Shown here one piece after another: positions 1-8,689 of a stretch of DNA of 64,000 bases. The stretch's first letter is position 1, and every line of letters begins with the position of its first letter. Source of the DNA: Sideroxydans sp. (GTDB taxonomy: Bacteria; Pseudomonadota; Gammaproteobacteria; Burkholderiales; Gallionellaceae); assembly GCA_028710605.1 (NCBI GenBank), contig JAQTTU010000001.1:1-64000 (forward strand), written 5' to 3'. Both the position numbers and the translations under genes were made by a program. The notes under the pieces were generated by a model. That model saw only the letters and a program-made list of their open reading frames with translations, was not told where the DNA came from and did no database searches.

Positions 1-2
1 AC

Positions 3-134
3 AAGGCGGCTCAACACAGCCACCGGGGCCCGAACATACAGACCGACAAGCCCAAGTCAAAAAGCAGTTGGATTCCGACCAAGGATCTGGTGCAGGGCAA
101 ACAGCACCTGTCCTCCAAACGCCGCAAGCCTTAA
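3..134 (+). CDS. C-terminal fragment of an unknown protein (truncated by window edge)
   Basis: Reading frame 3 is open from the first base of the window and ends at TAA 132-134, giving a 43-residue tail rich in Lys, Arg, Ser and Gln that finishes in SSKRRKP. A basic hydrophilic tail is common at real protein ends, and the non-repeat sequence stops just after it, where the repeat pile begins. Frame 2 is also open but runs on into repeat-derived peptide, so I prefer frame 3. No family is recognisable and no function is proposed. Confidence 0.35.
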   Translation, partial: KAAQHSHRGPNIQTDKPKSKSSWIPTKDLVQGKQHLSSKRRKP

Positions 135-148
135 GTCGAACGAACGGG

Positions 149-345
149 GTCAGCATCTCATGGCACTCGGTTAAGAAAAATCGACGGAAACTCCCTCCCC
201 TTCAAGGGGAGGGTTGGGGTGGGGATGGGGGCATAAGTGACGCAAAAACCCATCCCCATCCTAGCCTTCCCCTTGAAGGGGAAGGAACGGTTTACTTGCT
301 ACTTCGTGCGTTTGAGGCTTATCCGAGTGCCATGAGGGTCAGCAT
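149..345. repeat. Inverted-repeat element with a nested C-rich palindrome
   Basis: Arms at 157-175 and 318-336 are inverted copies (CTTANCCGAGTGCCATGAG) with one mismatch, with extended similarity outward. Nested between them, 190-288 holds a second inverted pair built on CTCCCCTTCAAGGGGAG and its counterpart CCCCTTGAAGGGG, related to the C-rich palindromic family seen elsewhere in the window. One mobile repeat has apparently landed inside another. No gene is visible here. Confidence 0.7.
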
Positions 346-373
346 CGAAATACTTTCTCGTGGCGGCAGTCGA

Positions 374-454
374 GTAGGTCGGGTTAGCGCAGCGTAACCC
401 GACAATGTTTTGAATACGACGGATGTCGGGTTACGCTGCGCTAACCCGACCTAC
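374..454. repeat. GTAG...CTAC-bounded palindromic element
   Basis: GTAGGTCGGGTTAGCGCAGC at the left is mirrored by its reverse complement ending in CTAC at 454. The paired arms form a long hairpin or BIME-like pair. Bounded by GTAG/CTAC like several other palindromes in the window. Confidence 0.75.
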
Positions 455-487
455 CTTCTGCAATATGTTTTCAGCCCCCACTACCCC

Positions 488-553
488 GAGATGCCCGTCA
501 ATAGGCGATCCGCACCATGCACATCATGTAGATCGCCTATTGACGGGCATCTC
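488..553. repeat. REP-like pair, GATGCCCGTCAATAGGCGAT family
   Basis: The core GATGCCCGTCAATAGGCGAT occurs at the left and its reverse complement at the right, about 20 nt apart. Further copies lie near 6163, 7608, 44423, 45964, 53201, 53934 and 58892, and a partial core lies inside tgpA at 21894. This is the commonest intergenic repeat in the window. Confidence 0.85.
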
Positions 554-599
554 CACGATGTGCTGTTTTCAAATTGCATTCCAAAGGGCAGTTCAAAGG

Positions 600-789
600 T
601 TTTAACCCGGATTGTCCGTTAGCAAAACCGCGTCATTCCGGCCTGCACCGGAATGACGGATTTTTTCCAGGGAGACGCAGATTTATTCCTCCGTTCGTGG
701 TGAGCTTGTCGAATCATGAATGGAGGAATAAATCAGTTCAATGAGCTACCCGCAAAGCCCTTCGACAAGCTCAGGGCGAACGGAATAAA
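600..789. repeat. Further stacked repeats: AACCCGGAT motif, short GTCATTCC palindrome, TTCGACAAGCTC pair
   Basis: At 602-620 there is an AACCCGGATTGTCCGTTAG segment that recurs around 45818. At 631-660 a short CGTCATTCCGG / CCGGAATGACGG palindrome is a minimal form of the longer elements at 11097, 11557, 41026 and 50110. At 681-789 GTGAGCTTGTCGA and CCCTTCGACAAGCTCAGGGC form an inverted pair of the family seen at 37299 and inside gluQ at 58331. No gene is visible between 135 and 821. Confidence 0.7.
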
Positions 790-821
790 TCAGCGTCTTC
801 CCATCCGGCATTTGGCTCTGC

Positions 822-3407
822 TTACCCTTTGTCGAACTTCATCACCCCGCCCTTGCAGTCCACCTTGATGGTGTCTTTCGCGGCGAATTTGCCTTCCAGT
901 ATCAGCTTGGCCAGCGGGTTCTCCAGTTGCGCTTGTATCGCGCGTTTCAACGGTCGTGCGCCGTACACCGGGTCGAAGCCTGCGTTGGCGATTTCGCTCA
1001 ATGCGGCTTCGCTGATGGTCAGTTTCATCTCCATCGCGGCGAGGCGTTTTTCCAGATACTGCAACTGGATTTTCGCAATGGACTTGATGTTCTTTTCGTC
1101 CAGCGCGTGGAACACCACGACCTCGTCGATGCGGTTGATGAACTCGGGACGGAAGTAGCTTTTCACTTCGCCCATCACCGCCAGTTTCACCACCTGATAA
1201 TCGTCGCCGGACATCTGCTGGATCATCTGGCTGCCGAGGTTGGAGGTCATCACGATCACGGTGTTTTTGAAATCCACGGTGCGGCCCTGGCCGTCGGTCA
1301 TGCGCCCGTCGTCCAGCGCTTGCAGCAGCACGTTGAACACGTCGGGGTGCGCCTTTTCCACTTCGTCCAGCAGGATGACGCTGTACGGTTTGCGGCGCAC
1401 GGCTTCGGTGAGGCCGCCGCCTTCTTCGTAGCCGACATAACCGGGCGGTGCGCCGATCAGGCGCGCGACGGAATGTTTCTCCATGTATTCGCTCATGTCG
1501 ATGCGGATCAGGTGGTCTTCCGAATCGAACATGAATCCGGCCAGCGCCTTGCACAGTTCGGTTTTGCCCACGCCGGTGGGGCCTAAGAACAGGAACGAAC
1601 CATAGGGGCGGTTCGGATCGGACAAACCGGAACGCGAACGGCGAATCGCGTCGCTGACCAGACGCACCGCTTCGTCCTGCCCCACCACGCGCTCGTGCAA
1701 TTTGTCTTCCATCTTGAGCAGTTTGTCGCGCTCGCCCGTCATCATTTTGCTCACGGGAATTCCGGTGGCGCGGCTCACCACTTCGGCGATTTCTTCCGCG
1801 CCGACCTGGGTGCGCAGCAGCTTGTTTTTTGTACCATTCCCTTCGGCTTCGCGCTGCGCGGCTTCTTTCAGCTTGGCTTCCAGTTGCGGCAGCTTGCCGT
1901 ATTGCAGCTCGGCCACTTTCTCCAGCTTGCCTTCGCGTTGCAGACGCACCATCTCGGCGCGCACATGGTCTATCTCTTCTTTTACGTTGGCCGCGCCTTG
2001 TGCCGCGCCCTTCTCCGCCTTCCAGATTTCTTCGAGGTCGGCGTATTCGCGTTGCAGTTTCTTGATCTCGTCTTCGATCAATGCGGTGCGTTTCTTCGAG
2101 GCTTCGTCCTTCTCTTTTTTCACCGCTTCGCGCTCGATCTTCAACTGGATCAGGCGGCGGTCGAGCTTGTCCATCACTTCCGGCTTGGAGTCGATCTCCA
2201 TCTTGATACGCGCGGCGGCTTCGTCGATCAGGTCGATGGCTTTGTCCGGCAGGAAGCGGTCGGTGATGTAGCGGTTAGACAATTCCGCCGCCGCGACGAT
2301 GGCCGGATCGGTGATTTCCACGCCGTGGTGCAGCTCATATTTTTCCTGCAAGCCGCGCAGGATGGCGATGGTGGATTCAACGCTGGGTTCGTCCACCAGC
2401 ACCTTCTGGAAACGGCGCTCCAGCGCCGCATCTTTCTCGATGTATTTGCGGTATTCGTCCAGCGTGGTCGCGCCTATGCAGTGCAGTTCGCCGCGCGCCA
2501 GCGCGGGCTTCAACATGTTGCCCGCGTCCATCGCGCCTTCGGCTTTGCCCGCGCCCACCATGGTGTGCAGTTCGTCGATGAACACGATGTTGCGGCCTTC
2601 GTCCTGCGACAATTCCTTGAGCACCGCTTTCAGGCGCTCCTCGAATTCGCCGCGATACTTGGCACCGGCCAGCAACGCGGCCATGTCCAGCGACAACACT
2701 TTTTTACCCTTGAGCGATTCCGGCACTTCGCCGTTGATGATGCGTTGCGCCAAGCCTTCCACAATCGCGGTTTTGCCCACGCCGGGTTCGCCGATCAGCA
2801 CCGGGTTGTTTTTGGTGCGGCGTTGCAACACTTGAATGGCGCGGCGAATCTCGTCGTCGCGTCCGATCACCGGGTCGAGCTTGCCCTGACGCGCGCGCTC
2901 GGTGAGATCCAGCGTGTATTTCTTCAGCGATTCGCGCTGGCCTTCGGCTTCCTGCGAACCCACCGACTCGCCTCCGCGCACGGCGTTGATCGCGGTTTCC
3001 AGCGGCGCGCGGGTCACGCCGTGCTGCTTGAGCAAGCGGCCTGTTTCGCCTTTGTCGCCAGTTAGCGCCAGCAAATACATTTCCGACGCGATGAACTGGT
3101 CACCGCGTTTCTGCGCTTCCTTGTCGGTGAGGTTGAACAAGTTGGACAGATCGCGCCCGACCTGCACTTCACCGCTGTGACCTTCCACTTTGGGCAGGCG
3201 GTTCACGGCCTCATTCAGCGCGGTCTTCAACGCATTGACGTTGCCCCCGGCGCGCGCCAGCAACGATCCCGCGCCGCTGTCGGCATCGTTGAGCAAAGCC
3301 AGCAGCAGATGCTGCGGCTCGATGAACTGGTTGTCGCCGCCCACGGCCAGACTCTGGGCATCGGACAGGGCTTGTTGCAACTTGGTGGTGAATTTGTCGA
3401 AACGCAT
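822..3407 (-). CDS. clpB: ClpB disaggregase (Hsp100 AAA+ ATPase)
   Basis: Full-length 861-residue ClpB, the cytoplasmic Hsp100 chaperone that with DnaK/DnaJ/GrpE pulls polypeptides out of aggregates. The Clp N domain occupies about residues 1-145. The first AAA+ module has Walker [10 protein letters not shown] at 206-214, followed by the coiled-coil M domain (about 400-520, with charged [11 protein letters not shown]-type sequence) that distinguishes ClpB from ClpA. The second AAA+ module has Walker [10 protein letters not shown] and an arginine-rich sensor-2 segment GARPLKRAI near the C-terminus. It lacks the ClpP-binding loop expected of ClpA. The start is the ATG at 3407, preceded by GAGGAG at ideal spacing and by a heat-shock promoter. 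It is transcribed alone, toward the repeat pile at 135-789. Confidence 0.98.
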   Translation of the reverse strand: MRFDKFTTKLQQALSDAQSLAVGGDNQFIEPQHLLLALLNDADSGAGSLLARAGGNVNALKTALNEAVNRLPKVEGHSGEVQVGRDLSNLFNLTDKEAQKRGDQFIASEMYLLALTGDKGETGRLLKQHGVTRAPLETAINAVRGGESVGSQEAEGQRESLKKYTLDLTERARQGKLDPVIGRDDEIRRAIQVLQRRTKNNPVLIGEPGVGKTAIVEGLAQRIINGEVPESLKGKKVLSLDMAALLAGAKYRGEFEERLKAVLKELSQDEGRNIVFIDELHTMVGAGKAEGAMDAGNMLKPALARGELHCIGATTLDEYRKYIEKDAALERRFQKVLVDEPSVESTIAILRGLQEKYELHHGVEITDPAIVAAAELSNRYITDRFLPDKAIDLIDEAAARIKMEIDSKPEVMDKLDRRLIQLKIEREAVKKEKDEASKKRTALIEDEIKKLQREYADLEEIWKAEKGAAQGAANVKEEIDHVRAEMVRLQREGKLEKVAELQYGKLPQLEAKLKEAAQREAEGNGTKNKLLRTQVGAEEIAEVVSRATGIPVSKMMTGERDKLLKMEDKLHERVVGQDEAVRLVSDAIRRSRSGLSDPNRPYGSFLFLGPTGVGKTELCKALAGFMFDSEDHLIRIDMSEYMEKHSVARLIGAPPGYVGYEEGGGLTEAVRRKPYSVILLDEVEKAHPDVFNVLLQALDDGRMTDGQGRTVDFKNTVIVMTSNLGSQMIQQMSGDDYQVVKLAVMGEVKSYFRPEFINRIDEVVVFHALDEKNIKSIAKIQLQYLEKRLAAMEMKLTISEAALSEIANAGFDPVYGARPLKRAIQAQLENPLAKLILEGKFAAKDTIKVDCKGGVMKFDKG

Positions 3408-3439
3408 GGTGCACTCCTCAAAATATTGGACTGCTCTGC

Positions 3440-3467
3440 AAATGGGGCGGTTGGGAAATATTTCAAG
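3440..3467 (-). promoter_or_regulatory. Sigma32 (RpoH) heat-shock promoter of clpB
   Basis: On the minus strand CTTGAAA (3467-3461) is followed after exactly 13 nt by CCCCATTT (3447-3440). This matches the sigma32 consensus CTTGAAA-N13/14-CCCCATNT closely. Transcription would begin near 3433, leaving a leader of roughly 25 nt with the GAGGAG ribosome site. Confidence 0.9.
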
Positions 3468-3481
3468 CCCCGGCTATCAGT

Positions 3482-3595
3482 CCCCTCTCCCGCAGGCGGG
3501 AGAGGGTTAGGGTGAGGGACGTTGAGCATGTACAAATTTTATTGCATCTCACAGACCCTCATCCCCAGCCCTTCTCCCGCCTGCGGGAGAAGGGA
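3482..3595. repeat. Paired inverted C-rich element (CTCTCCCGCAGGCGGGAGAG family)
   Basis: Two palindromes, CTCTCCCGCAGGCGGGAGAG and TTCTCCCGCCTGCGGGAGAA, are each followed or preceded by conserved GGTTAGGGTGAGGG / CCCTCATCCCCAGCCC arms and separated by about 35 nt. The same architecture recurs at 28989, 43531 and 60549, and half elements lie inside mfd, gluQ, tgpA and the nrdJ intein. Confidence 0.85.
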
Positions 3596-3668
3596 GCAAA
3601 AACGAGTGTCACATTGCCGTCATCTACACCGCCTAAAATCCGCACGAATTCCAAATAGCCAAAAAATT

Positions 3669-3714
3669 GTAGGTCGGGTTTCAACCCGACATGTCGGGCT
3701 AAAGCCCGACCTAC
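3669..3714. repeat. GTAGGTCGGGTTTCAACCCGAC palindromic element
   Basis: GTAGGTCGGG...CCCGACCTAC, two small hairpins facing each other around ACATGT, directly upstream of the ribosome site of the histidine kinase gene. A nearly identical element is at 29811-29856. Confidence 0.8.
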
Positions 3715-3728
3715 CCAGGAGAAGATTC

Positions 3729-5045
3729 ATGCACGCTGCCCGCCTTATCGGCAAGGATATACCTTCCCTCACCATCGCGCTCGACCCCATTCCTTCTCAT
3801 CTGCCGCTGGAAGAATTGGCTGATCTTTTCCGTCATCCCGCTTACGCCGAAGTGCTGTCGATTCCCGTGGTGGATGACGGCAAACCGGTGGGCATGATCA
3901 GCCGCCATCGCTTCACCGACATCTATCTGAAACGCTACGGGCGCGAGCTTTACGGCAAGCAGCCGGTGGGCAATTTCGCCAACAAATCGCCGCTGACGGT
4001 GGCTTACGAACAGCCGCTGGCCGAGGCGGCGCAACACATCACCGGCAATATGCAGCTGCCGCTGACCGAGGATTTCATCATCACCCGCAACGGCAAATAT
4101 CTGGGCATCGGTTTTGTCATGGATTTGATTAAGGCGATGGAGATGCAGATGCGCGCGGACACCGAGGCGCTCGATCAGGCTTATTCGCGCCTGAAATCTT
4201 CACAGACCGCGCTGGTGCAGTCGGAGAAGATGGCTTCGCTGGGACAGATGGTGGCGGGCGTGGCGCACGAGATCAACACGCCGCTGGGCTATGTGCAGAA
4301 CAACGTGACCATCGGCAACGAGTTGTTCGGCCACGTGCAGAACATGTTCGCCAGTTACGAAACGCTGGTGGACAAAATGCTGGACGGACAATCCAGCGCG
4401 GAAGAAGTGTCGGCGCAGATTCAGCAGATCGCCGAGATGCGCGCCGCGCTCAGCGTGAACGAGATGCTGGGCGAGATGCGCGGGCTGATGGAGGATTCGC
4501 TGTACGGCATCGGCCAGATCTCCGAGCTGGTGCTCAACCTGAAGAATTTCTCGCGCATGGACAGCGCCGCCACCGACACTGTGAGCCTGCACGACTGCAT
4601 AGCCAGCGCACTCAACATCGGGCGCAATATTCTCAAGAACAAGGTGGAAATCGTGCGCCAGTTTGGCGACATTCCAGCGATCAAATGCGCGCCTTCGCAA
4701 TTGAACCAGGTGTTCCTCAATCTGTTCACCAACGCCGCGCAGGCCATCGCAGACCACGGTCGGATCACCATCAAAACCTGGCATGTAAACGATGCGGTAC
4801 ATATCGAAGTGGCCGATACCGGCAAAGGCATTCCCGCCGAAAATATTGCACGCATCTTCGACCCGTTCTTCACCACCAAGGCCATCGGCGAAGGCACGGG
4901 GCTGGGACTGTCCATCACTTACCAGATCATCCAGCAACATGGCGGCGACATCCGCGTGACTTCGCGCGTGGGCGAAGGCACATGCTTCCATATCCGGCTT
5001 CCAGCCTCCGCCGCGCACCACGACGCACAACTGCTGGCCGCGTAG
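3729..5045 (+). CDS. CBS-domain sensor histidine kinase
   Basis: Two-component sensor kinase of 438 residues. The open frame extends upstream into repeat sequence, but ATG 3729 has AGGAGAA six nt before it and begins the conserved protein. Residues about 20-135 look like a CBS-type module (VLSIPVVDDGKPVGMISRHRF and an IITRNGKYLGIGFVMDL segment), a fold that often senses nucleotides. The kinase core follows: H box with the phospho-acceptor His180 in GVAHEINTPLGY, N box LFTNAAQAIADHG, G1 VADTGKGIP and G2 GTGLGLSI. No transmembrane segment is apparent, so the enzyme is probably cytoplasmic. The next gene encodes a response regulator 145 nt downstream, across a palindromic repeat, and is the likely partner. 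The signal is unknown. Confidence 0.9.
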   Translation: MHAARLIGKDIPSLTIALDPIPSHLPLEELADLFRHPAYAEVLSIPVVDDGKPVGMISRHRFTDIYLKRYGRELYGKQPVGNFANKSPLTVAYEQPLAEAAQHITGNMQLPLTEDFIITRNGKYLGIGFVMDLIKAMEMQMRADTEALDQAYSRLKSSQTALVQSEKMASLGQMVAGVAHEINTPLGYVQNNVTIGNELFGHVQNMFASYETLVDKMLDGQSSAEEVSAQIQQIAEMRAALSVNEMLGEMRGLMEDSLYGIGQISELVLNLKNFSRMDSAATDTVSLHDCIASALNIGRNILKNKVEIVRQFGDIPAIKCAPSQLNQVFLNLFTNAAQAIADHGRITIKTWHVNDAVHIEVADTGKGIPAENIARIFDPFFTTKAIGEGTGLGLSITYQIIQQHGGDIRVTSRVGEGTCFHIRLPASAAHHDAQLLAA

Positions 5046-5103
5046 CAGGCTCTACCCGGGAAAAAGTGTTGAGAATAAATTCCAAAAAATTTCGCAGTTT
5101 ATG

Positions 5104-5160
5104 TAGGGGCGAATTCATTCGCCCGAATATCGACTGTTGGGCGAATGAATTCGCCCCTAC
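5104..5160. repeat. GTAGGGGCGAATTCATTCGC palindromic element
   Basis: GTAGGGGCGAATTCATTCGCCC at the left and its exact reverse complement at the right, 13 nt apart, bounded by GTAG and CTAC. It lies between the kinase and response-regulator genes. Confidence 0.8.
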
Positions 5161-5190
5161 AAAAAACCCACCTGAACTCAAGGAGAAATC

Positions 5191-6105
5191 ATGAGCAAAC
5201 CCACCCTGCTGTTGGTTGACGACGAAGAGCGCATTTTGCGTTCGCTGCGCATGCTGTTTTTCACCGGCTACAACGTGCGCATGACCACCGATGCCAACGA
5301 GGCCATCCGCATCCTGAAAGAAGAGCGCATCCACGTCATCGTCAGCGACCAGCGCATGCCCATCATGCTGGGCGCGGAACTGTTGCGCATCGCGCGCGAA
5401 ATTTCGCCCTGCACCATGCGCATATTGCTCACCGGCTATTCCGATCTGGATGCGTCAATCGCCTGCGTGAACGAGGGCGAGGTGTTCCGCTATTTGCTCA
5501 AGCCGTGGAGCGGCGAAGAGGTGAAACAAGTGGTGGCCGATGCCGCCGCCATTGCGCTCGCCACTTTCGCCAACGAACGGTCGCCTTACACGGCGGCGAT
5601 GCTGCAACAAAAAGCGCGCATTCTGGTGCTGGACAGCGATGAATCCACGGTGCATGCCGTGCGCGAAGTGTTGCGGGACAGCGCCGAAGTTATCTGGGCG
5701 GGCAACCTGCAACACGCCACCGAAGTGCTTTCGCAAGTTGACATCGCGGTGCTGGTCGCCGATGTGATGCTGGACGGAAAAAATATCAGCTACATGCTGA
5801 AGACCGTCAAGCAGCAATACCCGAAAACGCAAAGCATGGTGGTCACTTCGTTCAAGGACACCTCGCACCTGATCGACCTCATCAACCAGGCGCAGATCGC
5901 GCGCTACCTGCCCAAGCCGCTGCGCAAAAATATTCTCGGGCGCAATCTGGAATACCTGATCGAACGCTTCCGGGCCGTGTGCACAGTGCCGCTGCTGCAA
6001 ACCCGCCACAGCGTCGCGCCCATCAGCGACCCGAAAGAGCAAGCGCAGGCGCACGGGCTGATGGACTTGCTCAACCGCTTGCGCCTGCACCGGGCGACCG
6101 CCTGA
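5191..6105 (+). CDS. Response regulator with two receiver domains
   Basis: 304 residues, start ATG 5191 with AAGGAGAAATC upstream. The first receiver domain (about 5-125) is complete: acidic pocket DDEE at 10-13, phospho-acceptor Asp53 in VSDQRMP, conserved Thr in LLTGYSD and Lys104 in LLKPW. A second receiver-like domain (about 142-265) begins ARILVLDSDES, has Asp191 at the acceptor position (VADVMLDG) and Lys in LPKPLRKN; its pocket is less canonical. No DNA-binding or enzymatic output domain follows. Such output-less double receivers usually act by protein contact or as phosphate sinks. It is very likely the target of the upstream kinase. Confidence 0.88.
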   Translation: MSKPTLLLVDDEERILRSLRMLFFTGYNVRMTTDANEAIRILKEERIHVIVSDQRMPIMLGAELLRIAREISPCTMRILLTGYSDLDASIACVNEGEVFRYLLKPWSGEEVKQVVADAAAIALATFANERSPYTAAMLQQKARILVLDSDESTVHAVREVLRDSAEVIWAGNLQHATEVLSQVDIAVLVADVMLDGKNISYMLKTVKQQYPKTQSMVVTSFKDTSHLIDLINQAQIARYLPKPLRKNILGRNLEYLIERFRAVCTVPLLQTRHSVAPISDPKEQAQAHGLMDLLNRLRLHRATA

Positions 6106-6162
6106 AGCACCCGCAAGGGGTAGGCCGTGGATGTAAAGCCGACGTGTCGGCAACATCCTCGC

Positions 6163-6188
6163 ACATGCCCGTCAACAGGCGATCTGCA
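6163..6188. repeat. Single REP-like unit
   Basis: ATGCCCGTCAACAGGCGATC, one substitution from the common core, just downstream of the response regulator and before the terminator. At 6110-6140 a CCCGCAAGGGGTAGGCCGTG segment recurs at about 20068. Confidence 0.7.
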
Positions 6189-6238
6189 ATGACCATCGCG
6201 GACAGCATTTCAGATTGAGGCTCGTAAAATTTGAATTG

Positions 6239-6266
6239 AAAAAGCCGGATCGCTCCGGCTTTTTTT
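6239..6266. terminator. Bidirectional rho-independent terminator
   Basis: Stem AAAGCCGGA (6241-6249) and TCCGGCTTT (6254-6262) with a four-base loop, flanked by A-run on the left and T-run on the right. It lies between the converging response-regulator (+) and kelch (-) genes and can serve both. Confidence 0.85.
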
Positions 6267-6290
6267 CTGACTTGAATTGTATTTAAGTGC

Positions 6291-7430
6291 TTACCAATAC
6301 AACTCGGCAGGCGCAACCGCTCCGCCGCTCCATCCGCCGCTAACCAGCACTTTGCCGTTAGCCAGCAAGGTGGCGGTGTGTCGGTCGCGCGCATTGCTCA
6401 GCGCTCCAGTCACTGTCCACGCATTCGTCGCCGGGTCATACAATTCGGCAGCCGTAGTTGCGCTTGACCCAGTCCATCCCCCGCTGGTCAGCACTTTGCC
6501 GTTGGCCAGCAAGGTGGCGGTGAAAGTATCGCGCGCTGTATTCATCGCGCCAGCCGTTGTCCACACATTCGTGGCCGGATCGTACAGTTCGGCAGACGCT
6601 AACATAGCCGAACCACTCCACCCGCCGCTGACCAGCACTTTGCCACTCGCCAGCAAGGTGGCGGTGTGAGCATCGCGCGCAGCATTTAGCGAGCCGGTCG
6701 TTGTCCACGTATTCGTGGCGGGGTCATACAATTCTGCCGATGCGATAACCGTACCGAAAGTATCAAATCCGCCGCTGACCAGCACTTTGCCATTTGCCAG
6801 CAAGGTGGCGGTGTGGGCATCGCGCGCAGTAATTAGCGAGCCGGTCGTTGTCCATGTATTTGTGGCGGGATCATACAGTTCGGCTGTCGCGGTATCAGCC
6901 CCAGTGGCATCAAATCCGCCGCAAACCAGCACTTTGCCGTTGGCCAGCAAGGTGGCGGTATGGGAGTCGCGCGCGGTGTTCAGCGAACCGGTCGCAGTCC
7001 ACGTATTCGTGGCGGGGTCATACAATTCGGACGACGCGGTAGAATTTGTTCCGGCCCATCCCCCGGCGACCAGCACTTTGCCGTTAGCCAGTACGGTAGC
7101 GGTGTGAGAATCGCGTGCGGTGTTGAGCGAACCGGTCGCAGTCCACACATTTGTGGCGGAGTCATACAGCTCGGCGGATGCCAGCGTACTTGATCCGTTC
7201 CATCCTCCCGCGATCAACACCTTGCCATTGGTCAACAGCACAGCGGCATGTCTGTCGCGTGGTGCGTTCAGCGAACCGGCAGCCGTAAATGTGGCGGGGC
7301 CTGTTGTTGCGGGCGGCGTTGTCGTTGCCGTGGAACCGCCGCCGCAAGCGGCAAGCAATGTGGACACGCAGGCCAGCAGAGCCAAGCCTAAGCGTCGGGT
7401 TGTTTTTCCCTGAATGCAATTAACAAACAT
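6291..7430 (-). CDS. Kelch-repeat lipoprotein
   Basis: 379 residues from ATG 7430, which has AAGGAGAT upstream; the longer open frame adds non-conserved residues. The N-terminus is a lipoprotein signal peptide with lipobox LLAAC and the acylated Cys at 29, followed by a Gly/Ser/Thr/Pro linker. The rest is six full kelch motifs of about 48 residues plus a partial seventh, each reading roughly RDxHTATLLANGKVLVSGGW...AELYDPATNTWT. This should close into one beta-propeller exposed on the outer membrane or in the periplasm. The repeats are very alike at DNA level, so copy number could change by recombination. No enzymatic motif is present; a binding or adhesion role is the usual guess. Confidence 0.88.
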   Translation of the reverse strand: MFVNCIQGKTTRRLGLALLACVSTLLAACGGGSTATTTPPATTGPATFTAAGSLNAPRDRHAAVLLTNGKVLIAGGWNGSSTLASAELYDSATNVWTATGSLNTARDSHTATVLANGKVLVAGGWAGTNSTASSELYDPATNTWTATGSLNTARDSHTATLLANGKVLVCGGFDATGADTATAELYDPATNTWTTTGSLITARDAHTATLLANGKVLVSGGFDTFGTVIASAELYDPATNTWTTTGSLNAARDAHTATLLASGKVLVSGGWSGSAMLASAELYDPATNVWTTAGAMNTARDTFTATLLANGKVLTSGGWTGSSATTAAELYDPATNAWTVTGALSNARDRHTATLLANGKVLVSGGWSGGAVAPAELYW

Positions 7431-7607
7431 GATGATCTCCTTTGCGTGAGCGTTACAAATTTTCGAGGTGGAGTTGAAAGGCTTTTTGCGACCTTCCCCG
7501 CTATTGCCGCGCAATTTATCAGTCTGAAAAATGGATTCCTATACGCTAAATGTACTGGTTAGTTATATATAGGCCGACGCTTTATCCAGAGCAGCCCGCT
7601 GCCTGAA

Positions 7608-7631
7608 GATGCCCGTCAATAGGCGATCTGC
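7608..7631. repeat. Single REP-like unit upstream of nadC
   Basis: GATGCCCGTCAATAGGCGAT followed by CTGC, one copy of the common family. The rest of the 358-nt gap 7431-7788 holds the divergent promoter regions of the kelch and nadC genes; I see no further gene in it. Confidence 0.75.
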
Positions 7632-7788
7632 ACGATGCGCTCGATAGAGACCGGCCTATTTCCGGAGATGGAATGGCATCGGCGCTTTTCTCCGGCACCT
7701 GATCCACGCCTTGAGGCGGATGACGAGAAATGTTTTTTCCGGCGTAAAATATTAGCCGAGACTCCACCCGCCTTTATCCGACCCGACC

Positions 7789-8634
7789 ATGCCCATCTAT
7801 TTCATGCCAAAACACATTCGCGCCAACGTCCGCGCCGCGCTCGACGAGGACGGTTGCGAGCGCGACATCACCGCGCAACTGATTCCCGAGCGCACGCAGG
7901 CGCATGCCACCGTCATCACGCGCGAGGCGGCGGTGTTGTGCGGCACGCTGTGGTTCGAGGAATGTTTTCTGACGCTGGACCCGGAGTGCAAAATCCAGTG
8001 GCTGGTGCAAGAAGGCGAAGTCGCCGGGGCGAATCAGACGCTGTGCGAAATACGCGGCAACGCGCGGGCGCTGCTGAGCGCGGAACGTCCGGCGCTGAAT
8101 TTTTTGCAGACGCTTTCCGCCACCGCCACGCTGACGCGGCGCTATGTCGAGGAGACCAACAGCACGCAGGTCAAGATCATGGATACGCGCAAGACGCTGC
8201 CCGGCCTGCGCATGGCGCAAAAATATGCGGTGAAAGTCGGCGGCGGACACAACCAGCGCATCGGCTTGTTCGACGGCGTGCTCATCAAGGAAAACCATAT
8301 TGCGGCGGCGGGCGGCATCGCCGAAGTGATGGAGCATGCTTTTCAGATCACGCCGCCCGACGTGTCCATCCAGATTGAAGTGGAAACGCTGGATCAGCTG
8401 GACGAGGCGCTCAGAGCGGGCGCGAAGCTGATTCTGCTCGACAACTTTTCGCTGGTGGATATGCGCACCGCCGTGACCCACGCCGCCAAACGCGCCGAGC
8501 TGGAAGCCTCCGGCGGCATCACGCTGGAAAACATCCGCCTCGTCGCCGAGACCGGCGTGGACCGCATCTCGATAGGCGCGCTGACCAAGGACGTGAAAGC
8601 GGTCGATCTTTCCATGCGCTTGTCGCTCTCTTGA
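7789..8634 (+). CDS. nadC: Nicotinate-nucleotide pyrophosphorylase (carboxylating)
   Basis: Quinolinate phosphoribosyltransferase, 281 residues. It converts quinolinate and PRPP to nicotinate mononucleotide, CO2 and pyrophosphate in de novo NAD synthesis. Family signatures are clear: ERDITAQLIPE near the N-terminus, the substrate loop RNARALLSAERPALNFLQ, TRKTLPGLR with the catalytic Lys/Arg, the KENHI motif, the LLDNF segment, and the glycine-rich ASGGI and DRISIGALT that bind phosphate. The start could be ATG 7789 or ATG 7804 (MPKHIR); neither has a strong ribosome site. It reads toward trxC but 55 nt separate them, so co-transcription is possible, not shown. Confidence 0.95.
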   Translation: MPIYFMPKHIRANVRAALDEDGCERDITAQLIPERTQAHATVITREAAVLCGTLWFEECFLTLDPECKIQWLVQEGEVAGANQTLCEIRGNARALLSAERPALNFLQTLSATATLTRRYVEETNSTQVKIMDTRKTLPGLRMAQKYAVKVGGGHNQRIGLFDGVLIKENHIAAAGGIAEVMEHAFQITPPDVSIQIEVETLDQLDEALRAGAKLILLDNFSLVDMRTAVTHAAKRAELEASGGITLENIRLVAETGVDRISIGALTKDVKAVDLSMRLSLS

Positions 8635-8689
8635 AATTTACCGCCCCGCACCATATATTAGAATCTCCTAATTTTCTGAGGTTAACACC

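Noticed and set aside
3522-3728. N-terminal extension of the histidine kinase
   Set aside because: These 69 codons are read from two repeat elements, and ATG 3729 has its own good ribosome site.
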